Of a DNA stretch of 64,000 bases, positions 50,249-61,202 are shown one piece after another (position 1 is the stretch's first letter; each line of letters starts with the position of its first letter). The DNA lies in assembly GCA_030549495.1 (NCBI GenBank), contig JAUIRK010000157.1:479501-543500 (forward strand), given 5' to 3'. The notes under the pieces are model-generated. The model had not been told where the DNA came from, ran no database searches, and saw nothing but the letters and a program-made list of their open reading frames with translations. The position numbers and the translations under genes are program-made. The stretch is from Nectonema munidae (Eukaryota; Nematomorpha; Nectonematoida; Nectonematidae).

Positions 50249-51091
50249 ATGGCAACTAATAACTCTGAATAGAAATGTGAGAATTGTAGTAATTTTTCGA
50301 ATCAACAATTTAAATGTGATTCATGCATGTGCTGGCTATGTTATAAGTGTCAAAGTTTTGATCAATCTCTATTGAAATCCTTAGATAAAAATAGTTCTAA
50401 AGGTCTAAAATGACACTGTATCAAATGTAAAGAAGACCAACCTAATATACATAAATTATACGAAATGATAAAGTAACTTACAAATCAAATAAGTGAACAA
50501 AACAAAGCTATTTGTTGTTTAAAAGAAAGTTTCAACATACAGTACAAACCTCTAAATAAACCTACATACTCTCAAATTGCTAGTAAAGAAGTACCTAAAA
50601 AAGATAAAGTAATATATCTCAGCTCAAGTAATTTGAATGTTGAAGAAGTTAAGCAAAAGTCAGCAGCAATTCTCAACAATGTTAAAATAATATCCAACAA
50701 ATCTACAAAAAAACAAATTAAGATTAAGCTTTCCCGATAAACATAGCTTAGAAAAAGCAGAGAAACTACTCTGCAAAAATGAAGATATAAAAATAAAAAA
50801 AATTAAGACTTTATTACCAAAAATTTCTTTTATTGTATCGAAAAATATATCTGACAAGTCAATAACTGACCTTATACTTGAAAAAAACGAAGAAATTAAT
50901 ACAATGGTTGAAAATGGAAAAACGCTAAATCTTTTATTCACGAAAAGCATATCAAATGACAGTAAAATTGTAGTATTAAAAATGTCGCCTGAAATAATGT
51001 CATTTATAAAGAAAAATAATCTTTCCTTTTATTTTATGCTTGAAGTCAAAAGAGCCAAACCTTTTTTCTCCCATTTACAGTGTGGAAAATG
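50249..51091 (+). pseudogene. LINE ORF1, 5' part (PHD-like finger)
   Basis: The text MATNNSE-stop-KCENCSNF, with CxxC pairs, WLCYKC and CIKCKEDQ, forms a PHD/zinc-finger head. It is followed by a Lys-rich coiled segment (LTNQISEQNKAICCLKESF) and, in a shifted frame at 50904-51091, VLKMSPEIMSFIKKNNLSFY leading to LQCGK. At least two in-frame stops and one frameshift are present. It breaks off at the MULE insertion. Confidence 0.75.
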
Positions 51092-51600
51092 GGGTAATGC
51101 TAATTAGTGGGTAGAGGTGGGCAGAAGTGGGCAGAGTCATTAAACTCATTTCAAGACAAATGCTATCAAAAATTTTTCTTCAATATATGAATTTCAAATC
51201 AAAATTACTAAGTTAAATTTAATTTCAACAGCATTTTACATTTTTAAGCTAATTTACTGTTTTTCCTTGAGCCTCATGGTTGTTAGGGTGTACCTCTCAG
51301 CTTAACAGTTGAAGGTCAGGGGTTCGATCCCCAAGGCTCCCAATGCTAAAAAAACAAATTCACAAAAACTGTGATTAATCATCTTAAATTTGTAAAAGCC
51401 TCATGCCAGCTTTCGAAATCCTTGCATTTTACAAGCTGTGTCAAATAAAACAACAACAACAACTGTTTTTCATTATATATATATTTTTTTATAGCAGTTT
51501 TTCATTTAAGCTTTTAATGGTAGTTATTTAAAATCATCATCTAGAAATTATTTTCTTGTTTATAATGAGCTGAATAAAAACTTATCCTAATTTTATAATA
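51092..51600 (+). repeat. MULE left terminal inverted repeat (with SINE)
   Basis: The arm starts GGGTAATGC and, without the SINE and one copy of its 10-bp duplication, is about 300 bp. It ends near aataaaaacttatcc at 51590-51600, pairing with the right arm at 56622-56914. Confidence 0.85.
51266..51461 (+). repeat. tRNA-derived SINE inside the MULE left terminal repeat
   Basis: The tRNA-like head is gagcctcatggttgttaggg with box B GGTTCGATCCCC and a partial acceptor-stem match (GAGCCT/AGGCTC). A ~115-bp body follows, with a (AAC)n tail. It is flanked by a perfect 10-bp duplication actgtttttc (51256-51265, 51462-51471). The right MULE repeat lacks it. It could be mistaken for a tRNA gene, but the tail and target duplication mark it as a SINE. 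Confidence 0.92.
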
Positions 51601-52233
51601 CTATTTCTCTAGTACAGAATTGTCTCAAAAGTCATAAGTATAAATAAATTTAGTATTTGTTGAGTTTTTTATGTGACATTTTGAATTTACTAATAATTGT
51701 ACTATAATATTCTGATAACCTTTTATATTTTATCTAATTATTAACATCAATTGTTTCTCGGGGTACTTTATTTTGAAATAGTCTAATCAAGATTTTACTA
51801 CATGTGTATATTTTTTTTGAGTGGATACTAGGTTCTTTTGCATGTTTAAGCTATACATGTATCTATTACTGTCGCTTTCTTTATATTATTATGGTAAAAA
51901 TTTTTCACATATTCATGTTTATTGTTTTCAAATCTAAAATTATTATGTTGTTTTTTTATATTTAGATTCAGGCTTACAATAAATTAGAAGTATACATATC
52001 CATTACTATCATTAACGATATGCCTTGAGTATAAGTAAGTCATAAATGAATAGAGCTCTTATTTACTATTTTATTTGTATCAAGTAAAGCAGGATTTCTC
52101 ATGATTTTAAATATGATATATTGTGAGTTATAATCTCGCTTTTATCAAAATATTTTATTTATTTTTATTTAGATCACGACTTTAACTTTTCAATTTTAAT
52201 GACAAAACTTTATTGAGTCATTGAGTCTTCAAA

Positions 52234-53383
52234 ATGTTTTGCTCATTTTGTTTCAGAAACGTAAAAAAAAAGATCTGTTGAATGCGTGAACTGTAAAAAA
52301 AATTTTCATCCTTCTTGCCAAAAGTTATCAATTGTAGAAGCTTTCATTTTTACTACACTAGAATTTTTATGTTCTTTTTGTTTACGCAATTATGACATCG
52401 ATTTTTTTGAAAGAGCTATTAATCGAATTGGTTTTTATTTTGAATATGAAGTAATTCTACATAAACTTCTGTTTATAAAAGAGCATATTTTTTTGAGAAA
52501 TGATATAAAGCCTTTGAACCGAAAGTATTCTTTTAATCCACATGCTTCCCATTTTGAAATTGATTATATTACTTTATCTTTATTTAAATCAAAAGCAAAA
52601 GTTCCAGTAAAAGTTTCTGCTGATGGAAACTGCCTGTTTAATTCAATTTCAGTAGCGCTTATTGGCGATGAAAGTTTGAGTACAGAGCTGAGGGTAAAGT
52701 CTTCTATAGAGGTGAATCTCTTCAAGGAATTTTATAGGGAAAAAGGATTGGACTTTGGAATTCATAAAGTTTCATGCGATATAGATGATGAGTGCCAAAA
52801 AATTTGTAACAAGTTTGAATGGGCTTCGGCTTACACAATCATGGCGGCGGCAAGTGTTTTAGGGTTTCCAATCAGATCGAACTATCCACAACATATGAAA
52901 ACATATATCCTTAAAGCTCTTTTAAATGTTATATTTTTTCCACGTAACTATGTTTGTTTAAATGAAATAATTGATATATGCTGGACGAACACCGAAACCC
53001 CTTTTGATGTTTTTTTTCCTAACCATTTCGTACCGCTAATCAAAACAGAATTTGTGTATCATACTTCGTCTAGGTATATTTCCATTGATGAGGAAGTTAT
53101 AAATATAGAAAAAGTGAAAATCAGTGATTCTTCATTTTTTGATTACCACTCTTTAAATATTCCGACTAAGACTGTAAATGAAGGCAAAATTTTGAGATTC
53201 CTTTCTTCATTTAGTGTAATTGAAAAGTTGAAAATATGTGAAGATCCAATGAATTTTGTTCCGCAAGGCATCAAAGAAAATGTGTACTTTATTGTTAAAA
53301 AGAGTCAAGATGGCACAAAAAACATTTTTTACGACAACTGTGGTGCATGGAAAGCAACATCTAGTAAAAATACTATTTTATAG
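52234..53383 (+). CDS. PHD finger-OTU cysteine-protease-like protein of the MULE
   Basis: This is a protein of about 380 residues. The head has zinc ligands in C-x2-C (MFCSFC), C-x2-C-x4-H-x2-C (CVNCKKNFHPSC) and C-x2-C (CSFC), a PHD pattern. Around residue 125-150 it has VSADGNCLFNSISVALIGDE, the Asp-Gly-Asn-Cys nucleophile motif of OTU deubiquitinases. NHFVPL further on can supply the catalytic His. The C-terminal part reads NVYFIVKKSQDGTKNIFYD and NCGAWKA. The ATG at 52234 and the 365-codon frame (first codon GTG at 52286) are offset by one base at an A-run, so either this copy is broken or the A-run is misassembled. OTU domains fused to or carried by MULEs are known in some animals, plants and oomycetes. 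The role is unknown; protection of transposase from ubiquitin is a guess. Confidence 0.8.
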
Positions 53384-53529
53384 AAAACGAAAAAGGGTTT
53401 GAGCATGTTTTCATGAATGAAGAAAGAAATTTTTTCAAACAAAGAGGAAGTAAGAAATTCTTTCTGAATCCGCAACCCCAAATTGAGTCATTAATAATAT
53501 TGCACAGTATTACACAAATCTAAAAAGGA

Positions 53530-54942
53530 CTTCATCTTACAAAAGAAAAGTTTCTTGGATTGAACAATATCCAAAATTTAATAAAGAAAATTTTGATAAA
53601 TGTCTATTTGAATACATCGGATCGTATCCAGAAAGCTTAATTTCAAAACATGGGAATTCAAAACATCAATTAAAAGAGTATATAAGAACACCTTTAGAAG
53701 TTAAAAAAAGAGTTTTAAATGGCATTGCTTCCCACATACCACCGAAACAAATATACATAAATACATTACATGAAAAAATGGCTCCTCGTAATTCAAAATA
53801 TATATATAATTTAGCATCAAAAGAAAATTTTTCATCATCTAATCTTGCAGATGAGATTCAATGTATCATCAGCTCATCGACAAAGCAAGATTCATTCATC
53901 AAAAAAATTATCTTCAATAACGCCAAAAGTCCAAGTGTAATTTGTTACACAATGGAACAAGCCACATATATGCAAAATTGTATCCTATATCAACAAAATT
54001 CATGTGGTATATTATGCATCGATCGTACATTCTATTTAAGTTCTTGTTTTGTTACAACTACTGTTTTTCAAGATACCTGTCTTTTTTCTTGTGACAATAA
54101 TAAGAATTCCATATTACTTGGGCCAGTTTTTTTTCATTTTAGCTCAGAATGTGCAACATACATAGACTTTTTCACACATATAAATTATTTGATATACAAT
54201 GCTTTCAAAGCACCCAAAAACTTGCAAAAAATTATAATAGGAACAGATCAGGAGTTTGCATTGGTCAAGGCAATAAAAATATCTCTACCTTCTGCTCAAA
54301 TATTACTTTGTACGAGGCATATACAGGAAAATATTAAACGTCATATGAAAAATAAATAGAAAGCAGCGAAAAGAAAGTTAAAGAGTTTATTGAAAAAATT
54401 TTTCGACAACAGTACTTATAGAAAGTCATACTAATGAAGAATTTGAAGTAAAGAAAGGTGAAATCATCAATCAGTACGAAGGACTTCTTGACCGTTATTT
54501 GACTCATAAACTCTTGCCAACAATCAAAGAATTCATCTTCGAAACACGTATGAAGTATAAGTTTATTCCAAGGGAATGGAAAAATAATCTTTGTGAATCA
54601 ATGAATAATAAACTGAAATATTTAATAAGCTGGAAGCCGAAAAAACTCACTGAAATCATCAGTTATATCGAAGAAGTTTTTTATGAAAATGAGATGATAA
54701 AAGCAGCCCTTCATGGAAAGGGTAACTATAAAATAGTTGGAGAGGCATCAAAATTCATTATGTCAGAACAGGTGTGGAATATGATGGAAATAAAAGATAA
54801 AGAAAACATACTAAACGATTTCTTTAATTTCCATAAATCAATATTTTACAAAAAATACCAGTTTTCTTCAGATGGTCTGCTTCTTACATTAAACAGACCT
54901 AAAGTTGCAAAAAAACCAGGACAAAAAAAAATTAAAAGGTAA
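53530..54942 (+). pseudogene. MULE transposase (MuDR family), frameshifted
   Basis: Open text from about 53530 through the ATG at 53778 to 54359, then from 54499 to 54942 in another frame. First catalytic Asp in CIDRTFYLSS, second in IGTDQEFALVKAIK, the C...H motif in LLCTRHIQENIKRH, and Glu in NNLCESMNNKLK: the D-D-E order of the MULE domain. The single visible break lies between 54359 and 54499. It ends in a basic tail KKPGQKKIKR at a possible splice donor (GTAAAA). Confidence 0.85.
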
Positions 54943-54999
54943 AATATTAGTCATACTTTACTTTACAAAAAACAAATTTATCCACTTGTTTTTTTTTAT

Positions 55000-55195
55000 A
55001 GATATCGTTGCGAAAAAAGTGCAATAAAAAAGGCAAATCATGGAAGTGTTAGTGCAATTTGACTCTAAAAAACTAGAAGGTAAATTACTTGGATTTACTC
55101 ACTAAATTTATAAAGAAATTTATATACTAACTTTTTTTCTCTACTAGATACAGTTGGGAAAATGTGCAATGAAAAAGCCAAATAGTGGATTGTTT
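55000..55195 (+). repeat. Duplicated exon-like block after the transposase
   Basis: tag-atatcgttgcgaaaaaagtg (about 55002) and tag-atacagttgggaaaatgtg (about 55147) are ~145 bp apart. Each is preceded by a T-rich acceptor and followed by aaaaa-gcaaat. They look like two copies of a small terminal exon of the transposase gene. Confidence 0.5.
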
Positions 55196-56620
55196 TGATA
55201 TGATTTTTAATAAAGCATTAAATCTTGTAAAATTTTGTTTGCAATCTCTTTATGTTAGCATATATTGAATTTTAGTTAATCACTATCTAACTATTATTGA
55301 TTTTTTAGTAAAACTTATTTGATTGATTGCCTTTGTAATTTTAATGTTTTTGGTATATAGTTTTTTTATTCAAAAGATATTCACTAAATATATTTAATAT
55401 TATATTTTATATAAAATATAATATATTTTATATTAATATTTTTATTATAAAGATATTCACTAAAAATATAAAATAGATATTCACTAATTTAAAGTAATCT
55501 TTTTCTATTTTTGAACTATTATTACCTATTTCTTATTGAATTATCTTGGTTTTTATTCGACGTCATAGCTAAAATTATAGATAGAATACATGGAGTCTAG
55601 CTTCATCTTTTTCCTCTGTCTTTCATACTATGTTACATTTTTTAAACTTTTTTGGTCAAAATAGAGAAATCTAAATAAACTATCAAAATATTTTTTAAAC
55701 AAACATTCAACTAAAATTAATTTTGGATTTTATAAATTTTTACAAATCTTTATAAAAAATATAGAGTAAAATAAAATTACTCATAGAAGAAATGAAAAAA
55801 AAGTATAATTAAGTTTATAAAACAAATTGATTCGACTTTTGATTTTTAGCTCCCTAAAACAAATACTTTAGATAATAAGTTTGTAAAATGTTAGCAAAAA
55901 CAAGTTGCAAATTCAACCATAAAAAACATTAGTAAAATTTGATTAAAAAGAATATGGAAGGAAAATAATAATTTAGATAAAAAATTAATTTTGAAAAAAA
56001 AATGATTTATTTAAAATATAACTAATGACGCAAATTTTATCAGTAGGTCGCCTTCAGTGACTGTTTCTTTTTTCATCATCCAATATGTAAATTAGCAGAT
56101 ATATGAGATGCTTTTGTTAGGGCAACAGGATTTAAATATTTGTAGTCTTCTTAATCGTAAAGTGGAAAAAGAGAAGCAAAGTTTTTCAATCTAAAAAAGG
56201 AAAAATACTTACTTTTATAAAAATCGAATAAAAAGAGCTAAGATTTAGAAAAAACAAGATTCATTGTGTAAATAAAAAAAATCATGTCTATTGACATACA
56301 TTCTAATGGTACTTCAATATGAGATGGTCGCTTTGCAAAAATAAATGAAATACTATCTATTAAAACTAAAAAAAAATACTATCTATTAAATTCTATAAAA
56401 ACTAGAAGTACGCCTATCAGAAATTTTCTAACATAAACAACTTAAGCTATATAAATTTATAAAAGTTTAAATTCCAAAGACATATATTAAAAATTATCAA
56501 CGACTAAATCACTACAGCCCGATATTAATGTACAAATTGACATTTCTGAAAAGTTTTGAAAATCACAAAAAAAACATAATAAAAGAAGATAACTGTAATT
56601 ACTAAATACAAAAGTAAAGT

Positions 56621-56914
56621 TTGGATAAGTCTTTATTCAGTTCATTATAAACAAGAAAATAATTTCTAGATGATGATTTTAAATAACTACCATTAAAAGC
56701 TTAGATGAAAAACTGCTATAAAAAAAAAATATATATAATTGAAAAACAGTAAATTAGCTTAAAAATGTAAAATGCTGTTGAAATTAAATTTAACTTAGTA
56801 ATTTTGATTTGAAATTCATATATTGAAGAAAAATTTTTGATAGCATTTGTCTTGAAATGAGTTTAATGACTCTGCCCAGCTCTGCCCACCTCTACCCACT
56901 AATTAGCATTACCC
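56621..56914 (-). repeat. MULE right terminal inverted repeat
   Basis: The right arm ends ctaattagcattaccc at 56914 and pairs with the left arm; it lacks the SINE. The two arms agree at about 98% by eye. Confidence 0.88.
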
Positions 56915-56923
56915 TGGAAAATG

Positions 56924-57155
56924 TTTGATGTTTGGTCATACCACATCGAATTGTCTAAACTCAGCCATATGTAGATATTGTTCTTCCTCACATGAATCGT
57001 TTACTTGCCCTTTGAAAAATGAATTATCTGAACACAAATTCCATACCTGCCAAAAATATAATGAGAAAACGACGAATTATTCTGCTATGAGTTTCACTTG
57101 CCCATTGGAACTGAGAGAGATAGATTATGTTAAAAGTATAACTGCCTATGAATAA
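56924..57155 (+). pseudogene. LINE ORF1, 3' part (CCHC zinc knuckles)
   Basis: After the MULE the LINE frame continues as CLMFGHTTSNCLNSAICRYC, then SFTCP. With the LQCGK before the insertion this makes a C-x2-C-x4-H-x4-C knuckle, plus a second one. It stops at 57153-57155, overlapping the ATG at 57148 that would start ORF2. Confidence 0.8.
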
Positions 57156-60100
57156 TAATGGTAATGATTTTATTTTTCATAATGACAACTTTTCACAAAG
57201 TGCTAATCTTTTTTATAATAAAAAATTTTGGATTCTTTGTTTTTATGTGAATGCTTTTCTCATTTTAACTTGAACCTCCTAACACCTAGTTTCAGTGATC
57301 TTACAGTACCCTTGAATCTTAAGGATTTGAATATTATCAGCCTTAACATTCAATCACTAAAAGCTAAGTTTGAAATGTTGGAATGTTTTGTTTCAGAGTT
57401 TAACTCTATTAATGTTTTACCTATACATGTACTCTGTCTGCAAGAAGTTTGGTTGAAAGATGGTTCCCACAATCTATTTGATATTCTAAATTATACTTTT
57501 TTTTCGTACCTTCTAGAATAAGTTCACATGCAGGCCTAGGGTTCTATATTCATAAATCTATCAAGTACAGCACCCATTGCATAAATATTGATAGTGATTT
57601 CTTTGAAGTTTCCACTATCAGTATTTCACTTAAGGGATCTAGATTTTTATATATTAACAATATATATCGTAAACCTTCCTCGACTGCTAGTGATATTGAA
57701 ATGTTCCTTTTCCAATTTGAATTTTTCCCATCTAATCTTGAATGGAATATTGATTCATGTGTTTTTCTAGGAGACTTTAATTTCGATCTCTTTCAGCTAG
57801 AGAGATCTTCTTATGTGCAATCTTTTTTAAATGTTTTTTCAACTCACAATTGCATGTCTCTAATTTCCAAAGTAACTCGTCCTGCCTCTGAAACTCTTCT
57901 AGATAATTTTTTTATCTCAAATTCTATAGATAGTTTTTCAGCTTTCAATTTGTTTTATTATATTTCTGATCATATTCCAATACTAGTTACACTGTCGGTT
58001 TCTCCTTTAATTAAGAATTTTTATATCAAAAAAAGATACTTTGTTAGTAAATATATTGAGAATATTAATTTGTTTGATTGGTCTCACTATCTTCATGATG
58101 TATGTGATTCCCCTAATATCTTTTTTTCAAAGATAAACAACAAACTAGTTGAATTTGTTAATTGTAGTACATCTGTGTTTGAATTTAAAAGAAACTCCAG
58201 GTCATATTACAAAACTCCAATAAAATCATGGATTAATCTTGAGGTTCTTAACTTAATTAAAGAAAGGAATAGAATTTTTTATAGAATGAATAAAATGAAT
58301 TCTTCTGAATTGAAGTTAAAGTTTATTACCCTGCGAAATAAAATAAAGTATATGTGCACAAAGCTCAAAAACAAATTTTTACATAATATGATGCTTAATC
58401 AGAAGGATCCTAAAAATTTATGGCTTGGTATTAAAAAATGTCTATCAAATGCACAGCATTCATCTATTAGTTTAAGAATCAATAACGATATTGTAAATGA
58501 CACCAAAGTTTTGTGTTCTCTTTTCAGCAATCATTTCAATAGTATTGAATCGGTTACTGATGAAGGAGAAAACTTTTCTAATTTTTTTGAATTAGCAAAC
58601 TCCTCATTTCAGTTTGAAAACATTTCTTGCAATGATGTTATTCTTGCCATTAAAGATTGCGATAAAAGCAGCACCAAAGATGCGTACGGTCTCAATTTTT
58701 CTCATATTAAAGTTGTATTACACACACTTATTGATTATCTGACACTAGGTTACAATGCGTGCATAAAACATTCTATATTTCCGTCTGATTTTAAATTAAA
58801 TGCTGTACATCCTGTTCATAAGGGCGGTGATAAGTGTGATATTTCTAATTATAGACCAATTTCAATAGTACCTGTATTCTCAAAAATACTAGAAAAACTA
58901 CTCTTTGATCAATTGTATTCTTACTTTGTCAATCATGATATCTTTTTCAAGTATCAGTTTGGTTTTAGAAAAAGTCATAGCACACAGGATTTACTTACTT
59001 GTTTTTTAAATGACATAATATGCAATTTAGAATCCAAAAAGGGCACTCTTTCTCTTTTTTTAGATTTTTCAAAAGCATTTGAAAGAATTCCTCATTTCAC
59101 TTTAGTCCGCAAGTTGTCCTGCTATGGAATAAATGGTAAGTCGTTGTCTTTCCATTAAGTCCTATCTTTCAAACCGTCTTCATAAAGTTTTGCTCAGTGA
59201 TTCTGAATCTAATATAAAAAGTCTTAAAATGTTGGAATACCACAAGGATCACTTCTTGGTCCCTTATTTTTTATAGTTTTTATTAATGATATTTATAGAT
59301 CTAATGATAATCTAAAGTTTTTTTGTTATGCTGATGACATAACAATTAATATACCGTTTTCTTTATTTAGGCCATCAATAAATATGAATCATATCAATTA
59401 TGAGGTTGATAAAGTTTTGGAATGGTGTAGCAGCAATTCTATGTTTATAAATATGAGAAAGTCAAAGGCTATGGCTTTTGGTAACAACTCACTGTCTATA
59501 GACTCTGAAAATTTCAAGTTTGAGCTTGTTGAATCATTTAAACTACTAGGAGTCATCATAAATAATAAGCAAACAGCATATCTCCTATGTTAATAGTGGC
59601 ATCTGCCGTAATATCGGAATAATAAAACATTTTAAAAATAAATTTCCCCATAAAATAAAACTTCTCTTATATAATTCTTTTGTCTTGCCTCATCTTAATT
59701 ATTGTATCGCCATTTGGGGACATCAAAACCTTGGTCCTTTAAATAGTTCTCAGAAAAAAGCTATAAGATATATTTGTAATACTAGTTATTTATGTCATAC
59801 GAGTCAATTATTTTTTTCATGCAATATCCTTAAAATAGCTGATTTATATACATACAACATTTCATTGTTTGTTTATAAAATAATTAATAGGCTCTCACCA
59901 TCTATCTTCGATAACTTTTTGTCTTTTAATTACCAAAACTATACATATAACCTACGTGATAAAAATAAAACTACACTACCCTTTTATAGTAGGGAAATTT
60001 TCAAACAGTTTTTGAAGTATAAAATATGTTTTACCTATAACAATTCTTTGTTTTCTTTTTCCTTTTTTTCTCATAATATTGGTACTTTTAAAAAGAAACT

Positions 60101-60179
60101 CAAAAACTTATTTATTCAAGAATACGATATTACTTGTAATTCTTTCAACTGTTATGTTTGCTCGTTTATAAGTAATTGA
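57148..60179 (+). pseudogene. LINE ORF2: endonuclease and reverse transcriptase
   Basis: The endonuclease half (57228-~57990) has LNIQSLKAKFEMLECFVSE, LCLQEVWL, LGDFNFDL and YYISDHIPILV. The reverse transcriptase core (58750-59400) has VHPVHKGGDKCDISNYRPIS, DLLTCFL, LFLDFSKAFERIPH and CYADDITI. The tail at 59685-60179 has LNYCIAIWGHQNL and KKAIRYI. Frame changes near 57220, 57520-57700 and 59150-59380, and stops near 59590, make it non-coding as it stands. DFSKAF and the LNYC tail suit the CR1/L2/Jockey group. Confidence 0.85.
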
Positions 60180-60611
60180 CTGAAATACTTGTCTTTTTTT
60201 TTACATTTTTGAAATTTGTAAATTTGTATAATTTTGTATTTTTTGTTCGAATGTTTTAATTGTACTTAATATCAATATTCATATACAAATATGTTAGTGT
60301 TCTAACATGATATTCCATATTTTTGTTAAATTTCAACTCATGTTTGATTCAACTGAAATCTTATTCCTTGAAATTACTTTTTCCAACCAAAGAGAGGCTT
60401 ACCACTGGGTTGTTCTTCACAGCGGCTCCGGCCTGTATATCTGAATATCCCGCAAAATCAAAAGAAAAGAACTTTTCTACTTGGTGCTTGATATTACTTT
60501 ATTATGTATTTATCAATGTCAGTGTTGATGATTTCACTTCAATTTATTTTTTCTTTAATTTAATTCTTTCTTTTTTGCAAATAAATATTTTTCTACCTTT
60601 TTCTACCTATT

Positions 60612-61202
60612 ATACATGAATATACAGATATTAATTATATAAGATTTATATTCTTTAATATATAATATATTTGAGAAAATTTACGGATTAGGAGGCTAAA
60701 TCAATGTGATTTTGATTTATCAAGAGCAAAGCCTAATTCCAACAACCTCCTAAACGTTCTTATTTTTTTTTAACCCATCGACCCCTTTTTGCTCTGAATT
60801 TTTTTTTGTAGACCTCAATGGCGATTTATGATAAATATAAGTCTTTTTTTACTTATATAAACAAGCAGTAGAGAAGTTAAATGTATAAAAATTGTTAAAT
60901 ATAAATTATTTCGAAATAAAAATTCTTTTTGAAATGCAAATTTATATGATCAAAAAAACTCCTTCATTTATATTATCTGAAAAATTTACAATTTTCTGTC
61001 TCATACAAGAATGAAATACTTCACTCGAGTAATGTTCTCTGATTCAAAGCGGTGGTCATTTATAATAAAGATTGAATTCAAGTACGTTTTAAGTTGATAA
61101 TACATGGATACACGTAAAAATTGTGCTTAAACTCAAAATATTCATATCGCATATTTGACTTATTTTGAATCTAAATAAATATTCTGAGAACTTTTCAGTT
61201 TA
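60612..61202. other. Spacer between the LINE and the Ty3/gypsy fossil
   Basis: AT-rich sequence with no ORF or clear repeat ends. Confidence 0.45.

Larger units (their letters stand above)
51092..56914 (+). mobile_element. Mutator-like element (MULE) with PHD-OTU protein and transposase
   Basis: It is 5823 bp, flanked by a perfect 9-bp duplication TGGAAAATG (51083-51091 and 56915-56923), the size expected of MULEs. The terminal inverted repeats are about 290 bp: GGGTAATGCTAATTAGTGGG at the left, its inverse at the right. In the first ~174 bp they differ at only about two positions, so insertion was recent. The left repeat is itself interrupted by a SINE (51266-51461). It codes for a PHD-OTU protein (52234-53383) and a MULE transposase (about 53530-54942), with a few frame breaks at A-runs. 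55200-56600 is AT-rich and non-coding. Confidence 0.93.
50249..60611 (+). mobile_element. Non-LTR retrotransposon (CR1/Jockey-type LINE) interrupted by a MULE
   Basis: ORF1 begins near 50249 with a PHD-like finger (CENC, CDSCMCWLCYKC, CIKC). It runs to 51091, is interrupted by the element at 51092-56914, and resumes at the CCHC knuckle. ORF2 has an apurinic endonuclease (NIISLNIQSLKAKFE, LGDFNFD, SDHIPI), a reverse transcriptase (NYRPISIVPVFSKILEKLL, LFLDFSKAFERIPH, CYADDITI) and a C-terminal ...MPHLNYCIAIWG region. The 3'UTR ends near 60611 with tttgcaaataaatatttttc and a repeated tttttctacc. There are several stops and frameshifts (about six or more), so this copy is dead. The 5' end is not defined. 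Confidence 0.85.

Noticed and set aside
51266-51340. tRNA gene
   Set aside because: Box B and acceptor-like ends are present, but a SINE body, (AAC)n tail and 10-bp target duplication follow; it is a tRNA-derived SINE.
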